Translations under genes and position numbers: made by a program
In this document: piece by piece, positions 29,572-35,864 of the stretch
Layout: each line of letters opens with the position of its first letter
Numbering within the stretch: the stretch's first letter is position 1
The notes under the pieces: model-generated
Seen by the model: only the letters and a program-made list of their open reading frames with translations
Told to the model about the DNA's origin: nothing
Database searches by the model: none
Source of the DNA: Azospirillaceae bacterium
GTDB lineage: Bacteria; Pseudomonadota; Alphaproteobacteria; Azospirillales; Azospirillaceae
Direction: 5' to 3'
Assembly (NCBI GenBank): GCA_028281465.1
Contig: JANQJV010000012.1
Coordinates: 1 to 35,864, forward strand
Length of the DNA stretch: 35,864 nt

Positions 29572-30591
29572 ATGAACACCAAGGCACTGGCTTTGGCGGG
29601 CGTGGTTCTGGCCACCCTGGCGGCACCGGCCCTGGCCGGCGAGACCTTCGATGCCGTGAAGGAAAAGGGCTTCGTGCAGTGTGGCGTCAATGCCGGCGGT
29701 CTGCCCGGCTTCGCAAACACTGACAGCGAGGGCACCTTCGTCGGCCTCGACATCGATTTCTGCAGGGCCGTGGCGGCCGCCGTTTTCGGCGACGCCGAGG
29801 CGGTGCGCTACACGCCGCTCAGCGCGCAGCAGCGCTTCACCGCCCTGCAGTCCGGCGAAATCGACGTGTTGATCCGCAACACGACCTGGACCACGACGCG
29901 CGACACGTCGCTCGGCCTTAACTTCACCGGCGTCAACTTCTACGATGGACAGGGCTTCATGGTCCCGACCAATCTGGGGGTGACCAGCGCCATGGAGTTG
30001 GACGGCGCCACTGTGTGTGTGCAGCCGGGCACCACCACCGAGCTGAACTTGGCTGATTTCTTCCGCGCCAACGCGATGAGCTTCGAGCCGGTGGTGATCG
30101 AGAAGCTGGACGAGGTGGTCGAGGCCTATGTGCAGGGCCGCTGCGACGTCTACACCACCGATGCCTCGGGCATCGCCAGCACGCGCTCGACCTTCACCAA
30201 CCCGGAAGAGCACCTCATTCTGCCCGAGCTGATTTCGAAGGAACCGCTCGGTCCATCGGTGCGCCATGGCGACGACCAGTGGTTCGACGTGGTTAAATGG
30301 GTCGGCTTCGCCCTGCTTGAAGCGGAAGAGAAAGGCATCACCGCGGCCAACGTGGACGCGATGCTGGAGAGCACCGATCCGACCATCCAGCGTCTGCTCG
30401 GCGTCGATGCCGGCATGGGCGAGGCGCTCGGTCTTGAGGAGAACTGGGCCTACAATGCGATCAAGCAGGTCGGCAACTACGGCGAAATCTTCGAGCGCCA
30501 TGTCGGCGTGGAAACGCCACTTGGTCTTTCGCGCGGACTGAATGCGCTGTGGACCGATGGCGGGCTGATGTACGCCCCGCCGATCCGCTGA
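29572..30591 (+). CDS. aapJ: General L-amino-acid ABC transporter, binding protein (AapJ-like)
   Basis: This 339-residue periplasmic solute-binding protein has a signal peptide (NTKALALAGVVLATLAAPALA, cleavage before GETFD). The mature opening FDAVKEKGFVQCGVN and TTWTTTRDTSLGLNFTGVNF fit the general amino-acid (AapJ/YhdW) cluster, which binds a broad range of L-amino acids. It heads a four-gene operon with two permeases and an ATPase. GGGGGG lies just upstream of ATG 29572. A strong hairpin follows the stop codon and may raise the amount of this protein over the permeases. Confidence 0.93.
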   Translation: MNTKALALAGVVLATLAAPALAGETFDAVKEKGFVQCGVNAGGLPGFANTDSEGTFVGLDIDFCRAVAAAVFGDAEAVRYTPLSAQQRFTALQSGEIDVLIRNTTWTTTRDTSLGLNFTGVNFYDGQGFMVPTNLGVTSAMELDGATVCVQPGTTTELNLADFFRANAMSFEPVVIEKLDEVVEAYVQGRCDVYTTDASGIASTRSTFTNPEEHLILPELISKEPLGPSVRHGDDQWFDVVKWVGFALLEAEEKGITAANVDAMLESTDPTIQRLLGVDAGMGEALGLEENWAYNAIKQVGNYGEIFERHVGVETPLGLSRGLNALWTDGGLMYAPPIR

Positions 30592-30597
30592 CCGGCC

Positions 30598-30625
30598 GGG
30601 CCGCATCGGCACGCCGGTGCGGCCC
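30598..30625 (+). terminator. Intercistronic hairpin after aapJ
   Basis: GGGCCGCA (30598-30605) pairs with TGCGGCCC (30618-30625), and CGGC/GCCG extends the stem inside, giving twelve pairs around one mismatch. There is no T-tract. Between a binding-protein gene and its permeases, such a structure usually protects the upstream message or partly ends transcription. Confidence 0.55.
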
Positions 30626-30697
30626 ACGGTTTCCCCGGGGGCTGCTGTCTTGGGGCCACCCAACCCGTGAGCCAGATCCGAACGAGGAGGCCGCGTT

Positions 30698-31897
30698 TTG
30701 ACGCAGCTCTCTGAAAGCGCCGGCGGGACGTCGACTCGCACGGTGCGCGCGTCTTTTCTCGCCAATGAAAACGTTCGCGCCGTCCTGTTCCAACTTTTGG
30801 TCGGTGGTGCCGTCCTGGGCCTGGTCTGGTACCTGGTCGACAACACCATGACCAACCTGGAGCAGCAGTCCATCGCCACCGGGTTCGGCTTTCTCGACCG
30901 ATCCGCCAGCTTCGCCATCAGTGAGAGCGCGATCCCATACTCCCCGGCGGACAACTACTTCCGCGCGTTTCTGGTCGGGTTGTTCAACACGCTTTATGTC
31001 GCCGCCATCGGCATTGTGCTCGCCACCCTCCTGGGCACCGTCATCGGTGTGGCCCGCCTATCCAGCAATTGGTTGGTGGCACGGTTGGCGTCTGTCTATG
31101 TCGAGGTGGTGCGCAACATTCCGTTGTTGCTGCAACTTTTCTTCTGGTATGCCTTCATCACCGGTGTGCTGCCGCACCCACGCCAAGCAGACAATCCGTT
31201 GCCCGGGGTTTTTCTGAGCAACCGCGGCCTTTCAGTGCCCGTGCCGGAGCCGCATCCGGCTTGGACCGCCATGCTGATCGCCGTCGCCGTCGCGGTGGTG
31301 GCGGTGATGGTGCTCTCCTCTTGGGCCAAACGGCGCCAGGCGAAGACCGGCCAGCCGTTTCCCACACTATCGGTCGGCTTGGGGGTGCTCATTGGTTTGC
31401 CGCTGGTGGTGTATGGCGCGTTCGGCGCGCCGACTGCGCTCGACATGCCGGAGCTGCGCGGCTTCAACTTTCGTGGCGGCGCTCGCCTCACCCCAGAATT
31501 CACCGCTCTGATCCTGGGGTTGGTCATCTACACGGCCGGTTTCATTGCCGAAATCGTGCGCAGCGGCATCATCGCGGTCAGCAAGGGCCAGAGCGAGGCG
31601 GGGCTGTCGCTCGGTCTGTCACGCGGTCAGGTGCTTCGCCTGATCCTGTTGCCGCAGGCGCTGCGCATCATCATCCCGCCCACCACCGGCCAGTATCTCA
31701 ACCTGACCAAGAACAGTTCGCTGGCCGTGGCCATCGGCTATCCGGACCTGGTTTCGGTGCTCAATACGACGCTGAACCAAACCGGCCAGGCCATCGAGGC
31801 GGTCGCCATGATGATGGCGGTTTATCTCACCATCAGTCTCAGCATTGCCTTGTTCATGAACTGGTACAACGCGCGTATCGCGCTGGTGGAGCGCTGA
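30698..31897 (+). CDS. aapQ: General L-amino-acid ABC transporter permease (AapQ-like)
   Basis: This 399-residue inner-membrane permease matches AapQ, including the large central insertion (about 150-240) that sets this subfamily apart from shorter HisQ-type permeases. Helices are visible throughout. The EAA loop reads SEAGLSLGLSRGQVLRLILL, followed by PQALRIIIPPTTGQYLNL. The start codon appears to be TTG at 30698: GAGGAGG (30684-30690) lies seven bases upstream and no ATG is better placed. The stop is three bases before aapM. Confidence 0.93.
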   Translation: MTQLSESAGGTSTRTVRASFLANENVRAVLFQLLVGGAVLGLVWYLVDNTMTNLEQQSIATGFGFLDRSASFAISESAIPYSPADNYFRAFLVGLFNTLYVAAIGIVLATLLGTVIGVARLSSNWLVARLASVYVEVVRNIPLLLQLFFWYAFITGVLPHPRQADNPLPGVFLSNRGLSVPVPEPHPAWTAMLIAVAVAVVAVMVLSSWAKRRQAKTGQPFPTLSVGLGVLIGLPLVVYGAFGAPTALDMPELRGFNFRGGARLTPEFTALILGLVIYTAGFIAEIVRSGIIAVSKGQSEAGLSLGLSRGQVLRLILLPQALRIIIPPTTGQYLNLTKNSSLAVAIGYPDLVSVLNTTLNQTGQAIEAVAMMMAVYLTISLSIALFMNWYNARIALVER

Positions 31898-31900
31898 TCC

Positions 31901-33001
31901 ATGACCGCGGAAACCCGTGACGATCCGCGCCCGTCCCCCGACTTTGCCGCTCGCGTGGCCGGCTCTTTGGCCTGGGTGCGCAACAATCTGTTCAACACCT
32001 GGTACAACGCGCTGTTCACGCTGATCATCGCGTGGTTCTTCTTGAACGTGCTGCCGCCGCTGTTCGACTGGATGGTGACCAACAGCGTGTGGCAGACCGA
32101 CGATCCCCGGGTCTGCCGGGACGCGGCCGGGGCGTGCTGGGCGTTCATCCACGAGAAATACCGTTTCATCCTGTTCGGCACCTACCCGTATGACGAACAG
32201 TGGCGCCCGCTTTTGATGGTGATGATCACCATCGCCCTGTTGGCGGCAAGCTGCGACAAGCGCACCTGGCGCTTCATCGTGCCCATGTGGGTGGCCGGCC
32301 TGACCGTGTCCGGCGTGCTGTTGTGGGGCGGCGTGTTCGGGCTGACCTATGTGGAAAACCTGCGCTGGGGTGGGCTGCCGATCACCTTGCTGTTGTCGGT
32401 GGTCGGGCTTGCGGTGGCGTTTCCCATTGCGGTCCTGCTGGCCTTGGGCCGGCGCTCCGACCTGCCGGTGGTGCGGGCGATCTGCATCTGTTACATCGAG
32501 ATGATTCGGGGCGTGCCCTTGATCACCTTGCTGTTCATGTCTTCGGTCATGCTGCCGTTGTTCTTGCCGACCGGCGTGACCATCGACAAGCTGCTGCGTG
32601 CCCAGATCGCCATGATCATGTTCGCGGCCGCCTATCTGGCCGAGGTGATCCGGGGCGGCCTGCAGTCGCTGCCGCGCGGGCAATATGAGGCCGCCGACAG
32701 CCTGGGCCTGGGCTATTGGCGCAAGATGCGGCTGATCATTCTGCCGCAGGCGCTGGCCGTGGTCATCCCGCCGATCGTCAACACCTTCATCGCCTTCTTC
32801 AAAGACACGTCGTTGGTGCTGATCATCGGCATCTTCGACATCATGACGGCGACCAAGAGTGCCCTCACCGACCCGCATTGGCGCGGCTTCTTCCGCGAGG
32901 CCTATCTGTTCACAGGGGTGATTTACTTCTGTTTCTGCTTCTTCATGTCCAAATACAGCCAATGGCTGGAAAAGGAGTTCAGCAAGGGGAGGCGGCATTG
33001 A
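31901..33001 (+). CDS. aapM: General L-amino-acid ABC transporter permease (AapM-like)
   Basis: This 366-residue permease partner of AapQ has a long N-terminal part and a first helix near FTLIIAWFFLNVLPPLFDW. The C-terminal transport domain contains the EAA loop YEAADSLGLGYWRKMRLIIL, then PQALAVVIPPIVNTFIAFF. Long N-terminal extensions of this kind are usual for AapM. It starts three bases after the aapQ stop, so the two permeases are translated together. The ATPase gene follows after about 110 bases. Confidence 0.93.
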   Translation: MTAETRDDPRPSPDFAARVAGSLAWVRNNLFNTWYNALFTLIIAWFFLNVLPPLFDWMVTNSVWQTDDPRVCRDAAGACWAFIHEKYRFILFGTYPYDEQWRPLLMVMITIALLAASCDKRTWRFIVPMWVAGLTVSGVLLWGGVFGLTYVENLRWGGLPITLLLSVVGLAVAFPIAVLLALGRRSDLPVVRAICICYIEMIRGVPLITLLFMSSVMLPLFLPTGVTIDKLLRAQIAMIMFAAAYLAEVIRGGLQSLPRGQYEAADSLGLGYWRKMRLIILPQALAVVIPPIVNTFIAFFKDTSLVLIIGIFDIMTATKSALTDPHWRGFFREAYLFTGVIYFCFCFFMSKYSQWLEKEFSKGRRH

Positions 33002-33110
33002 GCGGGGCGAGGTTTCCCATCCTTGAGGCACGGCGGAGTGCGCCGACACCGCATGCTGACTGATCGACCGCGACGCTAGTTCCACCACCCGACCGCAGGA
33101 AACGCCGCCC

Positions 33111-33887
33111 ATGTCCCTTGCCGCTCAGACCGCGCCCGAAACCGAAGCCGCCGACGACATCATCCAGATCAGTGGCGTCAACAAGTGGTTCGGCCAGTTC
33201 CACGTGCTGCGTGACATCGACCTCAACGTGGCACGCGGCGAGCGCATCGTCATCTGCGGCCCGTCCGGGTCGGGCAAGTCGACCCTGATCCGCTGTATCA
33301 ACCGGTTGGAGGAGTTCCAGGAAGGGCGCATCGTCGTCGATGGCATCGAACTCACCCACAACGTCAAAAACATCGAGGCGATCCGGCGCGAAGTCGGCAT
33401 GGTGTTCCAGCAGTTCAATCTATTCCCGCACCTCACCGTGCTGGAGAACCTGACTCTGGCACCGATCTGGGTGCGCCGCCAGCCCAAGGCCGAGGCCGAG
33501 AGAATGGCCCGCTTCTATCTGGAGCGGGTGCGCATCCCGGAGCAGGCAGACAAGTATCCGGGGCAGTTGTCCGGCGGACAGCAGCAACGTGTGGCGATCG
33601 CGCGGTCCCTGTGCATGAGCCCGAAGGTCATGTTGTTCGACGAGCCGACCTCGGCGCTCGACCCGGAAATGGTCAAGGAGGTGCTCGACACCATGATCGG
33701 CCTGGCCCAGGACGGCATGACCATGCTGGTGGTGACCCACGAGATGGGCTTCGCCAAGAGTGTGGCCGATCGCGTGCTGTTCATGGACCGTGGGGAAATC
33801 GTCGAGCAGAACACACCTGATCGGTTCTTCACCGACCCGAAATCCGACCGTACCAAGCTGTTCCTGAGCCAGATTCTGCACCATTGA
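33111..33887 (+). CDS. aapP: General L-amino-acid ABC transporter ATPase (AapP-like)
   Basis: This 258-residue ATPase powers the amino-acid importer encoded upstream. Walker A is GPSGSGKST (residues 50-58), the Q-loop is [16 protein letters not shown], the signature is [15 protein letters not shown] and Walker B is [14 protein letters not shown]. The switch histidine lies in VVTHEMGFA. The sequence is typical of polar amino-acid transporters (GlnQ/AapP group). It is the last gene of the aap operon and is followed by a strong hairpin. Confidence 0.95.
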   Translation: MSLAAQTAPETEAADDIIQISGVNKWFGQFHVLRDIDLNVARGERIVICGPSGSGKSTLIRCINRLEEFQEGRIVVDGIELTHNVKNIEAIRREVGMVFQQFNLFPHLTVLENLTLAPIWVRRQPKAEAERMARFYLERVRIPEQADKYPGQLSGGQQQRVAIARSLCMSPKVMLFDEPTSALDPEMVKEVLDTMIGLAQDGMTMLVVTHEMGFAKSVADRVLFMDRGEIVEQNTPDRFFTDPKSDRTKLFLSQILHH

Positions 33888-33897
33888 TGGCCAGCAG

Positions 33898-33926
33898 CGA
33901 AAGGTGCGCTGGGGGCGCACCTTTCG
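33898..33926. terminator. Hairpin between aapP and the hydrolase gene
   Basis: CGAAAGGTGCGC (33898-33909) and GCGCACCTTTCG (33915-33926) form a perfect twelve-pair stem with a five-base loop. It lies eleven bases after the aapP stop and 14 bases from the 3' end of the convergent hydrolase gene, so it may end transcription from both sides. No separate T-tract is present. Confidence 0.75.
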
Positions 33927-33939
33927 GTCGAAATGGTGG

Positions 33940-35292
33940 TTACTTGGGCCAGCGATAGCCGAGCAGGCGGCTCTTGGGGTAGGCCTTAATGTTCACGGCA
34001 TTCGCTTGGTTGCCGCCGAGCACATAGATCGACTCCCCTTCTATTCGGTCGAGGAAGCCAACGTGCCCCTTCCAGGAGTCCCGTGACCCTCGCCAGAAGA
34101 CAACGATGCAACCGCGTTTGGGGGTGTCGAGCGCAACACCGTGTTGCCACTTCACCCAAGAGCGTGCATTGGCCTTGTTGGTACCTTTGTAGCCCGCTTG
34201 GATCATGCACCAATTCACAAAGGCTGAACACCAGGCCACTTCGTCCGATGTTGCGCGTAACATGGTTGTTGCATGGTATTGCAGGATGCGTGGATCATGG
34301 TCACGACCGGGGCTCTCTTCCACGCCGGTCTCGTATTCCCGCCGCGCGATTTCAAACCAGGGCACATCATTCGCGGTGGCCGCCACCGCATCGCGGTGCA
34401 ACTGGCGTTCCGCTTCCTGGACCGCCGGGACGTTGAGTTGTTCGCCAACGTGGATGATATCGGGATTGTCGATCTGGGGGTTCAGCGCCAACAGATTCGC
34501 GACCGTCGTGGAAAAGGCGGTGGCGATCCGGGCCAGGGAATCGCCCGACCGGATAACGTAGACGCTGAAATCGTTTGCATCGTCGTCGTCATCCAGATGG
34601 GGCGCATTGGGTGTTGGCGGTGCCGTGTTGATCGGCGTGCCCAACACCGGGCCGGCCCCGTTGCGGGATTCGTCATACGTGAAGCCGGTGAACTGTGTCG
34701 GTCGGCCATCGACGTGGTAGGTCCCGGTCGTTCTGCCGAAGGCAATGATATCGGCTTCGAACGCCCGTCGGCCCACCAGGCCACGCAGGCGATTGCCACC
34801 GGACGTGGTTCCCCGGGTGCGCACGTATGTTGCCACCTCGTCCCAGCGGCCGGCGGCGACATGACCGTACAGCGGGCCCCGGGTAATCCAGCCCAAGCCG
34901 CCGGTATTGAACACGAACGAGATCAAACCATCGAATTGGGCTTGAGTGATCTCCGTATCGACCGGAACATACAGACCGAGGAAACGGTCTTTGTGGCGGG
35001 TAATGTCGTCACCCAGCAGCGTTTTCGCTTGGTCGTGGCTGATGCCGTTGTTGACGTTGACCGGTACGCCGCCGATTTCGATAATGCCAGTGTTGTGTTC
35101 CGTCTCGGTCATGAGGTGACCGTAGCCGATGGTATCGGTCGTGGTGCCACACTCCCCGGGCGGGCGGTAGCGCCGCGGCTCGAAACTCTCCATTTTGGCG
35201 ATGATATCAACCATTTGTGGTGACGTGCCAATCTCAGAGATGGGTTTGGCAACGCCAGGTGGCAATACACCTGCGGCTGTGTTGCTTTGCAT
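33940..35292 (-). CDS. Three-domain peptidoglycan hydrolase (muramidase-LysM-peptidase)
   Basis: This 450-residue protein seems built from three cell-wall modules. Residues 24-190 resemble phage T4-type lysozymes (GH24): the expected catalytic glutamate is E35 and the TIGYGH block is at 54-59, although the usual catalytic aspartate position is not obvious. A Pro/Asp-rich linker with DDDDD (234-238) leads to a LysM wall-binding domain (244-289, YVIRSGDSLARIATAF). Residues 310-450 resemble the phage-associated TIGR02594/CHAP-like cysteine peptidase or amidase, with C355 in EVAWCSAFVNW and H410 in KGHVGF. There is no signal peptide. ATG 35292 has GGAG about eight bases upstream. No phage genes, holin or obvious immunity gene is nearby. 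It could be a relic endolysin, an autolysin or an antibacterial effector. Confidence 0.8.
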   Translation of the reverse strand: MQSNTAAGVLPPGVAKPISEIGTSPQMVDIIAKMESFEPRRYRPPGECGTTTDTIGYGHLMTETEHNTGIIEIGGVPVNVNNGISHDQAKTLLGDDITRHKDRFLGLYVPVDTEITQAQFDGLISFVFNTGGLGWITRGPLYGHVAAGRWDEVATYVRTRGTTSGGNRLRGLVGRRAFEADIIAFGRTTGTYHVDGRPTQFTGFTYDESRNGAGPVLGTPINTAPPTPNAPHLDDDDDANDFSVYVIRSGDSLARIATAFSTTVANLLALNPQIDNPDIIHVGEQLNVPAVQEAERQLHRDAVAATANDVPWFEIARREYETGVEESPGRDHDPRILQYHATTMLRATSDEVAWCSAFVNWCMIQAGYKGTNKANARSWVKWQHGVALDTPKRGCIVVFWRGSRDSWKGHVGFLDRIEGESIYVLGGNQANAVNIKAYPKSRLLGYRWPK

Positions 35293-35509
35293 CTTCTTGC
35301 TCCAGGCTTGATGTGATTGGCTTTCTGGTGAGCAGGTGCCTCCAACTCTCTGCCGGAAACTGCTATCACGATATCAAGATTTCAGAGAAGCTATGCGTAG
35401 TTTTATTTGGTAACGGCTCGACGGTTTGGTGAGATGGTTGGTGGTTTTCGCTGGCGGGTTGATAGCGAATAGGGGTTGCGTTGGACGGCGACTAAGAGTC
35501 AAGAGTCCC

Positions 35510-35714
35510 ATGACTCGTGGCAAGCCCCTTTCCGAGCTGACCTCTGCAGAGACGGACGCATTGATCCTTGAGCTGATGGCCACGGCCGAAGCTCAGGCGG
35601 CATGCATGGCCGTCCTGGAGGCGCAGCTCACTCAGGGCAAATCGCCGCCGAAGACGCCGGACAACTCGGGTATTCCGCCGTCCCTTGGCTGGAAAAGAAC
35701 CGGCCGCCGCGGGA
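35510..35714 (+). pseudogene. IS66-type transposase N-terminal fragment, interrupted by repeat
   Basis: A frame opening at ATG 35510 reads MTRGKPLSELTSAETDALIL and continues to LEAQLTQGKSPPKTPDNSGI and PPSLGWKR. The PPKTPDNSG-PPS motif after a short coiled coil is typical of the start of IS66-family transposases. Only about 68 codons of transposase-like sequence remain before repeat copy C begins at 35715. The frame stays open through the repeat to the window end, giving a chimeric tail rich in Gly, Pro and Ala. The gene is presumed inactive. Confidence 0.55.
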
Positions 35715-35864
35715 TAATACCCTTGGCCCGCCTTGACGACAGGTTCGGTTTCAGCGCTGAACCAGGAGCGCCGGCATCCCTGCCGGCTGGACCGCCGCCA
35801 TCTTGGCGGCCGGCGGCTGGGCGTGGTCCGGGCCGGCTGGAAGCCGGCGGTCCAGCCGGCAAGG
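35715..35864 (+). repeat. MITE-like foldback repeat, copy C (3' end outside window)
   Basis: This copy starts with TAATACCCTTGGCCCG (35715-35730), matching the left terminal repeat of copy B. It continues with the shared ACGACAGGTTCGGTTTC and the full-length palindromic core of copy A (from GGAGCGCCGGC at 35765). It differs from copy A at only a few core positions and runs off the window before the right arm is complete. It lies within an IS66-type transposase fragment. Confidence 0.8.

Noticed and set aside
33940-35292. Prophage
   Set aside because: Apart from the hydrolase there are no capsid, tail, integrase, holin or attachment-site signals, so a prophage cannot be claimed.

Overview
The window reads as chromosomal DNA of a GC-rich alphaproteobacterium, probably close to the Rhodospirillales. 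The evidence is an AapJQMP-type general amino-acid ABC transporter, a DUF1849/EipB-type periplasmic protein, a DnaK ending in the alphaproteobacterial-type [10 protein letters not shown] tail, a PotH/PotI permease pair and an alphaproteobacterial-style ornithine decarboxylase. No rRNA, tRNA, CRISPR array or complete insertion sequence was seen. Both ends of the window lie inside copies of the same dispersed repeat, which suggests the window ends where an assembly broke.

Layout. 1-509: a palindromic repeat copy and a frameshifted IS4/IS1634-type transposase remnant. 608-5366: an Lhr-like (ligase-associated type) helicase on the minus strand, facing away from a flavin oxidoreductase that overlaps a rhomboid protease. 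5516-8506: polyamine-type ABC permeases (potH/potI-like) followed by an agmatine deiminase. 8648-12793: gyrB and a soluble chemoreceptor with a zinc-binding CZB domain. 12895-13836: a second repeat copy whose terminal repeat supplies the stop codon of a diguanylate cyclase. 14136-17142: an EipB-like protein, an unknown secreted protein, a gene-poor stretch with an AT-rich island, and a small glycine-rich membrane protein. 17552-19340: Fe-type superoxide dismutase and two tandem HicB-like proteins without a HicA toxin. 19341-20980: ornithine decarboxylase behind a leader with a short ORF and a terminator hairpin. 21220-24434: dnaK-dnaJ. 24615-29344: an orphan sensor histidine kinase, a cystathionine beta-lyase-type enzyme and an AAA ATPase. 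29572-33887: aapJ-aapQ-aapM-aapP. 33940-35292: a three-domain cell-wall hydrolase. 35510-35864: the start of an IS66-type transposase cut by a third repeat copy.

How it fits together. Most genes are housekeeping or transport functions. Polyamine metabolism recurs: putrescine/spermidine-type permeases, agmatine deiminase, and ornithine decarboxylase with an apparent transcription attenuator. The most distinctive items are (1) the repeat family, a non-autonomous element with 16-bp terminal inverted repeats and a foldback core, present three times and touching host genes; (2) the ornithine decarboxylase leader; (3) the muramidase-LysM-peptidase hydrolase without signal peptide or phage neighbours; and (4) a pair of 13-bp palindromes upstream of the chemoreceptor. 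Gene functions rest on motif recognition by eye. No database search was possible.
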